Source: Paenibacillus terrae
GTDB taxonomy: Bacteria; Bacillota; Bacilli; Paenibacillales; Paenibacillaceae
DNA: 64,000 nt
Direction: 5' to 3'
Assembly: GCF_005217525.1 (NCBI RefSeq)
Contig: NZ_PNXQ01000016.1
Location: 197,719-261,718, forward strand
Below are positions 27,519-37,124 of this stretch, piece after piece (position 1 is the first letter of the stretch; every line of letters starts with the position of its first letter). A program made the translations under genes and the position numbers. The notes beneath the pieces were generated by a model. The model searched no databases, was not told where the DNA came from, and worked only from the letters and a program-made list of their open reading frames with translations.

Positions 27519-28547
27519 ATGTCCAAACATCATATGAACTTACGTTACAAGAAGTGGCTGCTGTCGGTTGCAGCTTTGATCATGCTGCTTCTGAGTGCAT
27601 GCTCCAATTCCTTCGCTCCAGAACCCTCCGCCCCGGCGAAAGGGGAAGCCGGAACAGATCTGAAGCAGGTGAGGCTAATCGAGGGCTGGTACTCCAAAGG
27701 GGAAGATGGAGGCTATTTTGCGGCATTGCAGCAGAACTACTATAAGGACAAGGGGATCGAAATGACGATTCAGCCGGGAGGTCCCGAGGTGTCAACTATG
27801 CAGCTTGTCGCTGCGGGCAAAGCTGAATTCGGCATCTCTTATGCGGATGAAATTTTGAAGGCGCGGGAACAGGGAATCCCTGTTGTCGGTATCCTTGCCG
27901 GTTTTCAGAGCACACCGCAGGTTCTAATGTACCACAAAGGGCAAGACATCAAGGATTTCACCGACCTGAACGGCAAAACCGTATACATCGGTACAGCGGT
28001 GCCTTACTGGGAATATATCAAGAGCCAATACAATCTGACGGATGTAAAAGAAATGAAGTATAACGGACAGCTTGTTAATTTTATTAATGACCCCAATTCG
28101 CTGAATCAGGGTTACATCACGAACGAGCCTTACGCGCTTTCCCAGCAAGGGGTTGAGGTGGACTATCTGAAAATCGCCGATTCCGGTTATGCGAACTATG
28201 CGGATGTTCTTTTTACAACCGAAGACTACCTTAAAGAGCACCCCGATGTCGTAGAGGCTGTGGTGCAGGCAAGCCAGAAGGGTTGGAGCTATTATCTTGA
28301 CAACTATAAAAAGGTAAACCCGCTCATTCAGACCTACAATCCGGATATGACGGTAGAAGCAATGAATTATGAGGCGGAGCAGGAAAAGCCCTTTATTCTT
28401 AACAAGGAATCCGAGGCAAACGGTATCGGTTACATGACAGAGAAACGCTGGAGCACCTTGCAGGATCAGATGATCAAGGGCAAAGGATTAACGAAGTCAC
28501 AGGATGTCGCCAAGGCGTTCACGACCGAATATCTGATGAAACCATAA
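27519..28547 (+). CDS. ABC transporter substrate-binding lipoprotein 1 (NMT1/ThiY-like)
   Basis: Extracellular binding protein of 342 residues, anchored through the lipobox Cys in LLLSAC (about residue 27). The mature part has the NMT1/SsuA-like two-lobe pattern: GWYSKGEDGGYFAALQQNYY, GIEMTIQPGGPEVSTMQLVA, then LNGKTVYIGTAVPYWEYIK. Homologues bind pyrimidine, sulfonate or riboflavin precursors, so an aromatic or N-heterocyclic ligand is plausible. ATG 27519 follows GGGAGAGGG. A second, related binding protein occurs at 32440. Confidence 0.88.
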   Translation: MSKHHMNLRYKKWLLSVAALIMLLLSACSNSFAPEPSAPAKGEAGTDLKQVRLIEGWYSKGEDGGYFAALQQNYYKDKGIEMTIQPGGPEVSTMQLVAAGKAEFGISYADEILKAREQGIPVVGILAGFQSTPQVLMYHKGQDIKDFTDLNGKTVYIGTAVPYWEYIKSQYNLTDVKEMKYNGQLVNFINDPNSLNQGYITNEPYALSQQGVEVDYLKIADSGYANYADVLFTTEDYLKEHPDVVEAVVQASQKGWSYYLDNYKKVNPLIQTYNPDMTVEAMNYEAEQEKPFILNKESEANGIGYMTEKRWSTLQDQMIKGKGLTKSQDVAKAFTTEYLMKP

Positions 28548-28608
28548 GTGTGAACCGAAGTATGTATAGCCTCAAACCAGAATTTTCAGGAAAATGAGGG
28601 AACTTTAT

Positions 28609-29421
28609 ATGTTCAAACTTGGAAATCGAAAGAGCTATTGGCAAGTGTCCGAAACGCTGGTGGATCTAAGGCGGACACAAAAGTACGGCAAGCCCATAAC
28701 TCTTCCTGCACAGCCGCAGGAAGTCATATTTGATCTGGAGCATACAGCGGTCATTGTCATCGATATGCAGAATGATTTCTGCACACCGGGAGGCTGGCTG
28801 GATTCCATCGGGGCGGATACAACGCCGCTCCTGAACCCGGTCAGCCGGCTGAACCGGCTACTGCCCAAGCTGCGTAAAGCGGATGTGCCCGTCATCTGGG
28901 TAAATTGGGGCAACCGGGAGGACCGGATGAACGTGCCGCCATCCGTGCTCCATGTGTACAATTCAGACGGACGGGGCAACGGAATTGGGGACCCGCTGCC
29001 GGGGAACGGCTCCAAGGTGCTGGAGAAAGGCAGCTGGGGAGCAGCTATTGTCGATGATTTGGATGCGTCCCCTGATGATATCTATGTGGATAAATACCGC
29101 ATGAGCGGGTTTTGGGACACACCATTGGACAGTATACTGCGAAATCTGAATATTCAGACGGTGTTGTTTGCCGGGGTAAATCTCGATCAGTGTGTCATGC
29201 ATACACTGCAGGACGCGGCTTGCCTCGGATATGACGGCATACTTCTGGAGGACTGCTCGGCAACGAGCTCCCCGGCCTTCTGCTTGGAAGCCACCTTATA
29301 CAATATCAAGCAATGCTATGGCTTCGTCGCTGATTCCACCTGGCTGGTGGAGGAGCTAAACGGGGCAGCGGCCCGTAAAGAGGGAAATGCACCGGAAGAG
29401 CCGGCTCCTCTGGAAGGGTGA
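28609..29421 (+). CDS. Isochorismatase-family cysteine hydrolase (amidase)
   Basis: A cytosolic hydrolase of 270 residues. The Asp-Lys-Cys triad is visible: D52 (VIVIDMQNDF), K162 (VDKYRMSGF) and C195 (NLDQCVMHT). The family includes N-carbamoylsarcosine amidase, biuret hydrolase and ureidoacrylate amidase (RutB), which split C-N bonds of ureide or carbamoyl compounds. ATG 28609 is preferred over 28594 because GAGGG sits eight bases ahead of it. It follows the transporter genes directly, so it probably acts early or centrally on the imported compound. Confidence 0.87.
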   Translation: MFKLGNRKSYWQVSETLVDLRRTQKYGKPITLPAQPQEVIFDLEHTAVIVIDMQNDFCTPGGWLDSIGADTTPLLNPVSRLNRLLPKLRKADVPVIWVNWGNREDRMNVPPSVLHVYNSDGRGNGIGDPLPGNGSKVLEKGSWGAAIVDDLDASPDDIYVDKYRMSGFWDTPLDSILRNLNIQTVLFAGVNLDQCVMHTLQDAACLGYDGILLEDCSATSSPAFCLEATLYNIKQCYGFVADSTWLVEELNGAAARKEGNAPEEPAPLEG

Positions 29422-29443
29422 GCTGAAGGGAGGGGATGACTCG

Positions 29444-30640
29444 ATGAAAGATCAATGGAACGCCGCTGTCAACCAGGTGACAGTTGAACCGACAGGACAG
29501 GGAACGCTGAGCGGACTTAGCTTTATGACCAAGGATGTGTTTGCTGTCCGTGATCATACAAACGCCGCGGGCAATCCGTGTTGGCTGGAGACGCACAGCC
29601 CGGCGGCGGAGCACGCGGAAGTGGTCAGCCTGCTGTTGCAGGAGGGCGCGCGACTAACAGGCACGACTCATACGGATGAGCTGATGTTCAGCCTGAACGG
29701 TGAAAATGTCCATTACGGAACACCGGTGAATCCGAAGGCCCCGGACCGTATTCCTGGCGGTTCATCCAGCGGATCGGCGGTTGCCGTCGCCGCAGGGCTT
29801 GCCGACTTTGCCCTTGGAACGGATACGGGAGGATCGGTACGTGTGCCGTCTTCATACTGTGGAGTTTATGGAATGCGTCCGACGCATGGCAGTGTCTCCG
29901 AGAAAGGCGTTATCCCGCTCGCTCCCAGCTTCGACACCATCGGCTGGATGGCACGCGATCCCGAGACGTTGCGCCGGGTAGGTGAGGTGCTTCTGCCACA
30001 GACAACCTCGGGTTCCGGCTTTAGCCGTGTGCTGATCGGTGAGGATGCCTGGGAGCTGGCTGACACGGAGAGCAAAGAGGCGCTTACCACTTGGCTGGAG
30101 TTGCTGTGCGGCTTGGCTGAGAGCCATGAAGCTGTTCGCATCGCCCCGCAGGGTCTGCCTGAATGGATGGCCATGTTCAGGACGATCCAGGGCTACGAAA
30201 TATGGCAGGAGCATGGGGCCTGGATTGAACGTGAGCAGCCAGTCTTCGGACCGGATATAGCCGGACGTTTCTCCTGGGCAGGCACCATTGAACGTGCTGA
30301 TCAGGAGAAGGAAGCAGAACGTCGGATTGAGGTGCGCAAGCGCATGGCCGACCTGCTTGGAACGGATGCGGTGCTTGTGATACCGACGACTACCGGAGCG
30401 GCCCCGAAGTTGGGACTAAACGGGCCGCCAATTGAAGAACGAAGAGTGCAAACGATGCGTTTGACCTGCATTGCCGGCTTGTCGGGACTGCCGCAGCTTA
30501 CGATCCCCGCTGCCGAGGTACTGGGCTGCCCGGTCGGTATTTCCCTCATCGCCGGCCCGGGACAAGATCGGCGTCTGCTGGAATGGGCCGCATCCCTTGT
30601 TCCGGCAGTAACAAGGATAAAATCATCGTTCGATGTATAA
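29444..30640 (+). CDS. Amidase-signature family hydrolase
   Basis: A cytosolic amidase of 398 residues with the Ser-cisSer-Lys triad: K30 (SFMTKDVF), the Ser-rich loop GGSSSGSA (105-112) and nucleophile S131 (DTGGSVR). The length is close to the amidase domain of allophanate hydrolase or small indoleacetamide-hydrolase-like enzymes; the extra C-terminal domain of allophanate hydrolase is absent. ATG 29444 follows AAGGGAGGGG. It sits directly after the isochorismatase-like gene, suggesting consecutive C-N bond hydrolysis. Substrate unknown. Confidence 0.87.
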   Translation: MKDQWNAAVNQVTVEPTGQGTLSGLSFMTKDVFAVRDHTNAAGNPCWLETHSPAAEHAEVVSLLLQEGARLTGTTHTDELMFSLNGENVHYGTPVNPKAPDRIPGGSSSGSAVAVAAGLADFALGTDTGGSVRVPSSYCGVYGMRPTHGSVSEKGVIPLAPSFDTIGWMARDPETLRRVGEVLLPQTTSGSGFSRVLIGEDAWELADTESKEALTTWLELLCGLAESHEAVRIAPQGLPEWMAMFRTIQGYEIWQEHGAWIEREQPVFGPDIAGRFSWAGTIERADQEKEAERRIEVRKRMADLLGTDAVLVIPTTTGAAPKLGLNGPPIEERRVQTMRLTCIAGLSGLPQLTIPAAEVLGCPVGISLIAGPGQDRRLLEWAASLVPAVTRIKSSFDV

Positions 30641-30697
30641 GAAGCCATTAAGCCATGTGAAAAGAACATCAAAGCCGCAGAAGAAAGGGTGTCAGTT

Positions 30698-31540
30698 ATG
30701 TTTCAACGATATGAAGGAACGGTATGGGAGGAGCGCTTTTTGCCCCGTCTGACAAGCAAACAGGTCAAAGAACTGCCAAAGGAGAAGGCGCTGGTTATTC
30801 TGCCGGTCGGAGCTGTGGAGCAGCATGGATCCCATCTGCCTGTATATACGGATACTTTGATTGGAGAGGCGACATTAACACAAACGCTGGAGCGCGTGCG
30901 GCCGGATAAGGAGATTTGGCTGTTGCCTCCGATCTCGTATGGCAAAAGCAATGAGCATATCGGGCTGCCGGGCACCATTTCCTTGTCTGCGAGTACGCTG
31001 CATGCCATAATGCTGGACATTGCAGAAAGTCTGAAGGCCAGCGGTTTTCGCAAGCTACTGCTGTTTAATACGCATGGAGGCAATATGGATTTGCTGAATA
31101 CCGTATCACGGGAAATCCGGATCAGAACGGGGATGATGGTTTTCTATCTCAGTCCCAGCAGTCTGAATGTGGCGGAGGACCTCCTGTCTTCCGAGGAACT
31201 GGAATACGGTATTCACGGTGGCGATTATGAGACTTCTTTGGTGATGTCCATCAAACCGGACTGGGTGCAGAAGGAGTTCCTTGTCAAAGAGCTTCCCGAT
31301 ATGTCCTCGTACCGCTTTCTTACATTAGAAGGAAAAATACGCTTCGCCTGGAAGATGGCTGATATATCCGCTAGCGGCATTGCTGGAGATGCTACGACGG
31401 CCACGCCTGAGAAAGGAAGAATCATCCAGGAACGAATTACGGCGATTCTGTCGGAGGCGCTGGAGGAGCTGTGTGATTTTGAAATCACCGATGTCCGCGG
31501 GACTGAGCCGGTTCAGCAGTCGACAGGAAGCCGTCCGTGA
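30698..31540 (+). CDS. Creatininase-family metal-dependent amidohydrolase
   Basis: A 280-residue enzyme with the creatininase metal-site pattern VGAVEQHGSHLPVYTD (E41, H43, H46, D52), then NTHGGNMD and the later GIHGGDYETSLVM with a Glu ligand. Members hydrolyse creatinine, formamido-pyrimidines and cyclic or N-formyl amides. ATG 30698 is preferred over GTG 30689. Its stop overlaps the next start (GTGA at 31537), so translation is coupled. In context a ring-opening or deformylation step is plausible but not shown. Confidence 0.87.
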   Translation: MFQRYEGTVWEERFLPRLTSKQVKELPKEKALVILPVGAVEQHGSHLPVYTDTLIGEATLTQTLERVRPDKEIWLLPPISYGKSNEHIGLPGTISLSASTLHAIMLDIAESLKASGFRKLLLFNTHGGNMDLLNTVSREIRIRTGMMVFYLSPSSLNVAEDLLSSEELEYGIHGGDYETSLVMSIKPDWVQKEFLVKELPDMSSYRFLTLEGKIRFAWKMADISASGIAGDATTATPEKGRIIQERITAILSEALEELCDFEITDVRGTEPVQQSTGSRP

Positions 31541-32415
31541 AGCTCGTCAGTCTTAAACACGGCGATGGGGAGCGGGCCGCGATTGAGCATGAAGACCGAT
31601 TTTTTCTACTGGAGGAGATCAATAGGGCGGAAGGAAGTGCATGGGGAACCACCGTCATGAAGATATTGCAGCAGGGTCAGCTGGAGGAGCTTGTTCAGTG
31701 GTATCAGAAGCACGGGAACAGAACATGGTCATCGAGCCCTTTCATACCGACGGAGGAGGCCATACTGGCTCCTCTCTTCCGCCACCCCCGCAAAATATGG
31801 GGAATTGGCATGAATTATGTACAGAAAGCGATTGATCTCGCATCCACTCCTCCAGAGCTTGAGCCGGTCTGCTTTATGAAGCCGGACTCCAGCCTGATTG
31901 GGCCGGAAGAGTATATCCGGCTGCCGGCTCAGTCCGTGAATGTGACATCCGAAGCGGAGCTTGGTATTATTATCGGCCGAAGCTGCAAAAATGTGCCGGA
32001 AGAACGCGCGCGGGACGTCATCGCCGGTTTTGCTGCAACACTGGACATGACAAGCCAGGACATTCACGCACGGAATCCCAGATTTCTACAGCGATCCAAG
32101 GTATTCGACACATTTTTCAGTCTCGGGCCACAACTAATAACACCTGACGAAATAAGCGATTTGCAGAGCCTTGCCGTTGAAACCGTGTTGAACGATGAGG
32201 TTATTCATAGCAATACCGTGTCTCGTATGATTTATCATCCATGGTTCATTGTCTCGTATTTTTCACAGATGATGACTCTCTATCCGGGCGACGTGATCAT
32301 GACGGGCACACCGGGGTCCGTTCGGATTCAGCACGGAGATGTTGCCGAATGCAGAATCAGTAGCTTTACGACGCTTCGTAATCCCGTAGCGGATGCAGAA
32401 TACAACCATCAGTAA
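31537..32415 (+). CDS. Fumarylacetoacetate hydrolase-family enzyme
   Basis: A 292-residue enzyme of the FAH fold. KIWGIGMNYVQKA opens the domain, SEAELGIIIGRSCKNV carries the metal-binding Glu pair, and GDVIMTGTPGSVRIQHGD is the C-terminal signature. Members cleave C-C bonds of acylpyruvates or act as decarboxylases, isomerases or hydratases on dicarboxylic ring-cleavage products. Start is GTG 31537 overlapping the creatininase stop by four bases. Its presence suggests that the carbon skeleton is also broken down. Confidence 0.87.
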   Translation: MKLVSLKHGDGERAAIEHEDRFFLLEEINRAEGSAWGTTVMKILQQGQLEELVQWYQKHGNRTWSSSPFIPTEEAILAPLFRHPRKIWGIGMNYVQKAIDLASTPPELEPVCFMKPDSSLIGPEEYIRLPAQSVNVTSEAELGIIIGRSCKNVPEERARDVIAGFAATLDMTSQDIHARNPRFLQRSKVFDTFFSLGPQLITPDEISDLQSLAVETVLNDEVIHSNTVSRMIYHPWFIVSYFSQMMTLYPGDVIMTGTPGSVRIQHGDVAECRISSFTTLRNPVADAEYNHQ

Positions 32416-32439
32416 TTTTACTTGGGGAGTGGTAATGAG

Positions 32440-33471
32440 ATGAACAAGTACAGACAAAAGGGATTTGCTGTTTTACTGGTAGCAATGTTTTCCTTATCAA
32501 CATTGCTGGTGGCTTGCGGCAATCAGCAAACTGCTCAAAATGCCGCTGCCGAGACATCAGGTCCCACTGGGAACAGCGGGGAACTCACGGCAGTCACACA
32601 GGTGACGAACTGGTTTGCACAGGCGGAGCATGGCGGTCTGTATGCGGCAAAGGAGCAGGGATATTACAAAGAGGCTGGTCTGGATATGACCATCCAGGCA
32701 GGGGGGCCGCAGGTGTCTCCCACACAGATCGTGGCTTCCGGCAAAGCGCAGTTCGGACTTACCACGGCGGATCAGCTGCTGGTCGCCCGTGAAGAAGGAA
32801 TTCCTTTGGTAGCGATTGCGACCATTTTCCAGAAAAGCCCGCAGGGACTCATGGTTCATGCCAATCAGAATATTTCCTCCCTTGCCGATTTGAATAACCG
32901 TACCGTTTACGTGGGGGCAGGCTCGGTGTTCTGGGATTATGTGAAGAACAAATACCAATTGAATCATGTGAAGGAAATGGCTTATACCGGTTCCCTGGCT
33001 CCTTTTATCCCCGATGAAACTTCTGCCATTCAGGGTTATGTAACCAGTGAGCCGTACGAGATGAAGCAGCAGAATGTGGACGTTAAATTCCTGCTGCTGG
33101 CAGATGCCGGTTATAATCCGTATTCCAATGTGCTGTTCACGACAGAGCAGTATATTCAGGACCATCCTGATCTTGTGCGTGCCTATGTTGAGGCTTCGAT
33201 GAAGGGCTGGGATTATTACAAGACCAATTATGATAGCGTGAATGACGTCATTTTAAAGGAAAACCCGGATTTTACAAAAGAAAAGCTGAACTATGCGGCG
33301 AAAGCGCTCATCCCGTTCGTATATGAAGGTAATGCGGCGGAACACGGTGTCGGCTATATGAAAGAGGAGCGCTGGGCGGAGCTGGGACAGCAGTTGATGA
33401 AGATTGGAGCATTGAAAAAAGAGCCCGATGTCAGCAAGGTATTCACGGATAAGTTCCTGCCGCATTCTTAG
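32440..33471 (+). CDS. ABC transporter substrate-binding lipoprotein 2 (NMT1/ThiY-like)
   Basis: A second extracellular binding protein, 343 residues, with lipobox Cys in LLVACG. It resembles lipoprotein 1 throughout (WFAQAEHGGLYAAKEQGYYKEAG, LDMTIQAGGPQVSPTQIVAS, LNNRTVYVGAGSVFWDYVKN) but is clearly divergent. No second ATPase or permease accompanies it, so both lipoproteins probably feed the same membrane complex with different ligands. ATG 32440 is chosen over TTG 32422, which would start inside the ribosome binding sequence GGGGAG. Confidence 0.88.
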   Translation: MNKYRQKGFAVLLVAMFSLSTLLVACGNQQTAQNAAAETSGPTGNSGELTAVTQVTNWFAQAEHGGLYAAKEQGYYKEAGLDMTIQAGGPQVSPTQIVASGKAQFGLTTADQLLVAREEGIPLVAIATIFQKSPQGLMVHANQNISSLADLNNRTVYVGAGSVFWDYVKNKYQLNHVKEMAYTGSLAPFIPDETSAIQGYVTSEPYEMKQQNVDVKFLLLADAGYNPYSNVLFTTEQYIQDHPDLVRAYVEASMKGWDYYKTNYDSVNDVILKENPDFTKEKLNYAAKALIPFVYEGNAAEHGVGYMKEERWAELGQQLMKIGALKKEPDVSKVFTDKFLPHS

Positions 33472-33525
33472 GAGGAGAACGGTCCTCTGGGTGGGTTGAA
33501 TGAAAGCATACGGGAGGGGAACCGA

Positions 33526-34860
33526 ATGAATGAACATTGGACAGCCATTCTGAAAGAACGCATCGATTCTGAGCTGCTGCAGTGGGAGGAGCCAGCAATC
33601 GCCAAATATTCGATGGATTATCATCACTTCTCTCCTGTGCTGACCAGCCAGCTACAGGGAAAGGTCGCCGAGTGTATCGCCAGTCCACGCACCGAGGATG
33701 AGTTTGACACTCTGCTATCCATTGCCGCGGAGCTGGGGGTTCCACTTACTGTTAGGGGCAACGGCACCGGCAACTATGGACAATGTGTCCCGGTCACAGG
33801 CGGAATCGTGCTGAATCTGGCCAAGTACAACAAGGTGCTTGAAACAGGAGAAGGCATAATGCGGGTTCAGGCTGGGGCAAGGCTGGGCAAAATGGAATCC
33901 ACTGCGCGCAAGGCGGGCTATGAGCTGCGAACGATGCCTTCCACCTTTCAAACTGCGACGATCGGCGGTTTTTTGAGCGGTGGTTTTGGCGGCATCGGTT
34001 CGATTAGTTGGGGAACCATCTGGGACGGGCTGGTACGTTCCCTGAAAATCAAGACCGTCGAGATTCAGCCCCGTACCATTGAGCTCCAAGGAGAAGAGGT
34101 GCTGCCTTACCTGCATACCTACGGTACGATTGGCATTCTGTCCGAGGTGGAAATCAATCTGGCCCCGCGGGTGGAATGGATGCAGTGGGCAGTAACCTTT
34201 GATAGCTTTGAACAAGCTTTTCGCTTCGGGCAGTTGGTTGCTGAAGATACGTCCGTTGTCAAGAGGCTCATTTCGATTCATGAATGGCCGATTCCATCCT
34301 ATTTTGTACCTCTTGATATTCCCGAAGGGCGTACCGCTGTGCTGCTTGAAATAGACACGGCCTGTGAAGCGCGGCTGGAGCGTGTCATAGTAGAAAACGG
34401 TGGGTTATCGTCTAAAAAGGTCTCCGCCGAGCAGTATCATAAAGGCGTCGGTGTATCCGACTTTACATGGAACCATACTACCCTGTGGGCGCGCAAGGCA
34501 GACCCGGGCTTGACCTATCTGCAACTGAATTTTGATCCTGCCCATGCCCTTGAGCAAATCTCGGCTATGAAAAAAGAATATCCGGAAGTGATGAATCATA
34601 TAGAATTTGCCCGGCAAAACGGAAATTTGCTGATTTCTGGCCTGCCGCTGGTTCCCTTCACAACGGAGGAACGCCTGAATCAACTGATGGAGCATTACGA
34701 GGAAAACGGGGTTGTAGTCAATAATCCGCATACCTGGGATTTAAAGGAAGGCGGACGATCATACGCCCACGACCATTTGTGGGAGATCAAACACCGCAAC
34801 GATCCGAAGGGAATTCTGAATCAGGAGAAATTAAAGCATCAGGCTGTCAGCGGCATTTGA
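33526..34860 (+). CDS. FAD-linked oxidase (PCMH-type FAD-binding domain)
   Basis: A flavoenzyme of 444 residues. The FAD-binding domain (about 40-215) contains PLTVRGNGTGNYGQCVPVTGG and ATIGGFLSGGFGGIGS, which resembles glycolate oxidase GlcD and other FAD_binding_4 proteins. The C-terminal substrate domain is unusual and ends with DHLWEIKHRNDPKGILNQEK, a motif typical of this superfamily. No signal peptide. GGGAGGGG precedes ATG 33526. Likely oxidises an alcohol, hydroxy acid or amine intermediate of the pathway. Confidence 0.82.
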   Translation: MNEHWTAILKERIDSELLQWEEPAIAKYSMDYHHFSPVLTSQLQGKVAECIASPRTEDEFDTLLSIAAELGVPLTVRGNGTGNYGQCVPVTGGIVLNLAKYNKVLETGEGIMRVQAGARLGKMESTARKAGYELRTMPSTFQTATIGGFLSGGFGGIGSISWGTIWDGLVRSLKIKTVEIQPRTIELQGEEVLPYLHTYGTIGILSEVEINLAPRVEWMQWAVTFDSFEQAFRFGQLVAEDTSVVKRLISIHEWPIPSYFVPLDIPEGRTAVLLEIDTACEARLERVIVENGGLSSKKVSAEQYHKGVGVSDFTWNHTTLWARKADPGLTYLQLNFDPAHALEQISAMKKEYPEVMNHIEFARQNGNLLISGLPLVPFTTEERLNQLMEHYEENGVVVNNPHTWDLKEGGRSYAHDHLWEIKHRNDPKGILNQEKLKHQAVSGI

Positions 34861-34954
34861 TCAACGGGTGACAGGAGATTGACATACAGCAGCAGCTAAT
34901 GTTCCCTACGGATTTTTATAGTAAATCTGGATCTACAGCAAAGGAGCGAGTCGC

Positions 34955-36637
34955 ATGAAATTTGGAAATGTGGTCATCCACCGCAAGGTTCCTTGCACGA
35001 TGCGTGACGGTGTAACGTTGTATTCAGATATATACATGCCTGATGAGACGGGAAAATATCCCGTACTGCTGATGCGCCAGCCTTACGGCCGGTCGATTGC
35101 CTCCACCGTTACACATGCCCATCCCGTCTGGTATGCCAATAAGGGATATATCGTTGTAATCCAGGATGTCAGGGGACGGGGAGAGTCGGAAGGCGAATTT
35201 GATCCGTTTGTACAGGAAGCAGAGGACGGATTTGATACCATCGAATGGGTAGTAGGTCTGCCCGGCTCGACCGGGAAAGTAGGCATGTACGGTTTCTCTT
35301 ATCAAGGGCTCACACAATGGGCTGCGGCTTCTCTTCACCCGCCTGCGCTCAGAGCGATTGCGCCGAGCATGTGCCCGGCAGACATGTACCACGGCTTATT
35401 TTACCCACATGGCTCCTTCGCGCTTGGCAATCATCTGCCGTGGGCTTTTCAGCTGGCTCGTGATACGGCGCAAAGGGCGGGTGACTTCGAGACGGCCGAG
35501 CAATGCTCAAGGTTTATGCGCAGCCCCGAGGAGATACTCTGGAAAATGCCGCTGAATGAAAGACATCCGATTCTGGAGCAATACTTTCCCGCATTTTATG
35601 ATTGGATCGATCATATAGCGTACGATGAGTACTGGGAGCGGATGAACTGGATCGACGAGATCGTCGAGGGGCCGGTGCCAGCTTTGCATATTGGCGGCTG
35701 GTATGACGGTTTCCTGATGGGTACGCTGCAGTCATTCGAGGCTCTACAAGCTACTGCCACTCCGGATTGCTTTCATCGGCTCATTGTTGGCCCGTGGGCC
35801 CACATTCCATGGGGGCGCAGAGCAGGCGGAATCGATCATGGAGAGCAGGCGGACGGCGGACATCATCTGGAGCAACTGCGCTGGTTTGATTATTGGCTGA
35901 AGGGCAAGGAAGACACGGAATTGTCTGGAGAACCGCCGATCCGTTATTTTGACTCCTTGAGTCATAAATGGCATACGGCGGAACAACTGCCTTCTGTACT
36001 TGAGAATGAGTCCTCTGCGTCTGAATGGTTCTATTTATCGGGGTCACAGACCCCGGCAAACGGTGCGGCAGGAGGCGGCAGACTGGAAAGGCGTAAGGAA
36101 GACGTGGAGGAGGCTGTGCCGGATGTATTCGTATACGACTCGCGTCTGCCGATGCGTCTGGACTCCTACCTGCCGTCCGACCGCATTGCCATTCAGGAAA
36201 GGCAAGAGATTCTGGTATATACGGGAGGGCCGCTTGCAGAGGATATCCCGATTTTTGGGTCCCCGGAGTTGTCCGTGCAGTACCAGACACTGGGAGGTCC
36301 GACGGATCTGGTGGCCGTCCTCACGACCGTATCCGAGAATGGAACGGCCCGGCTGCTCAGCGTGGGCCGTACGGAAATCTGTAGTGAAGGAGCAGAAGCC
36401 TCCAATGAATGGACTACTGCGCGGATCAGGTTGCGTCCCTTGGCAGCCACCCTGTCGGCTGGCACGTATATCCGGCTTGAATTGACAGGCAGCGCCTTCC
36501 CATTGTTCGCCCGGCATCCGAACGGTGTCAGGGGTGAGACGAACAGCACGGGAACAGGCGGGCTGAAGATTGCCACCACGGCTGTGCGCAGTACAGAACA
36601 GGACATATCCTGTTTGAAGCTGCCAGTGAAAAGATGA
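34955..36637 (+). CDS. CocE/NonD-family serine hydrolase
   Basis: An alpha/beta hydrolase of 560 residues resembling cocaine esterase and the X-Pro dipeptidyl-peptidase group. Catalytic Ser in MYGFSYQG (about 114), Asp in GGWYDGF and His in GPWAHIPWG. A C-terminal jelly-roll domain starts near residue 350. No signal peptide, so it acts in the cytosol. AAAGGAGCG precedes the ATG. Such enzymes hydrolyse esters, acyl amides or beta-lactam-derived amides; here it may remove an acyl or ester group of the imported compound. Confidence 0.86.
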   Translation: MKFGNVVIHRKVPCTMRDGVTLYSDIYMPDETGKYPVLLMRQPYGRSIASTVTHAHPVWYANKGYIVVIQDVRGRGESEGEFDPFVQEAEDGFDTIEWVVGLPGSTGKVGMYGFSYQGLTQWAAASLHPPALRAIAPSMCPADMYHGLFYPHGSFALGNHLPWAFQLARDTAQRAGDFETAEQCSRFMRSPEEILWKMPLNERHPILEQYFPAFYDWIDHIAYDEYWERMNWIDEIVEGPVPALHIGGWYDGFLMGTLQSFEALQATATPDCFHRLIVGPWAHIPWGRRAGGIDHGEQADGGHHLEQLRWFDYWLKGKEDTELSGEPPIRYFDSLSHKWHTAEQLPSVLENESSASEWFYLSGSQTPANGAAGGGRLERRKEDVEEAVPDVFVYDSRLPMRLDSYLPSDRIAIQERQEILVYTGGPLAEDIPIFGSPELSVQYQTLGGPTDLVAVLTTVSENGTARLLSVGRTEICSEGAEASNEWTTARIRLRPLAATLSAGTYIRLELTGSAFPLFARHPNGVRGETNSTGTGGLKIATTAVRSTEQDISCLKLPVKR

Positions 36638-36677
36638 AAAGCGAGACATAAATAAAAATCAATCAAAGTGAGGTTGA

Positions 36678-37124
36678 ATGTATATGGTGAACATTCCAGG
36701 ACTGGTTGCCGGTAATTTTGAGAATTGTCCCGTCCACAAAATTTCCGTACAGGATACGAACAAGTTCATACTGCTATGCGACAGGGAGCAGGTGCCTTTC
36801 ACTTCATTTGTAGAAATCTTCGAGGTGGGAGGCAGAACTCCATCCAATGAACACCGGGAAGCTTATGAATATTTTTATGTACTGAAAGGGGATGGGATTG
36901 CTAAAGTTGGCAGCGAATATGAGACTCCGATCCGCCAAGGCTCATTCATTATTATTCCGCCAGGCAACCATCACGATATTATCAATACGGGCAGCACACG
37001 CCTGTATTGTCTGACGACCATGGTACCGGACGAATTGTTCTCGGATATGATCAAAGCAGGCCCTGCCGCCGAGCTGGATGAGGAGGATCTGGCCGTGCTT
37101 CAGGCGCTGGCTACCGCGCAATGA
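36678..37124 (+). CDS. Cupin-domain protein
   Basis: A 148-residue single-domain cupin. Motif 1 is EHREAYEYFYVLKGDG, with only one His and Glu of the usual metal set, and motif 2 is GSFIIIPPGNHHDIINTG. Possible roles are isomerase, dioxygenase or ligand-binding auxiliary. AGTGAGGT stands before ATG 36678; ATG 36684 is the alternative. Its last codons overlap the next start (ATGA at 37121), so it is translationally coupled to the amidohydrolase. Confidence 0.8.
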   Translation: MYMVNIPGLVAGNFENCPVHKISVQDTNKFILLCDREQVPFTSFVEIFEVGGRTPSNEHREAYEYFYVLKGDGIAKVGSEYETPIRQGSFIIIPPGNHHDIINTGSTRLYCLTTMVPDELFSDMIKAGPAAELDEEDLAVLQALATAQ

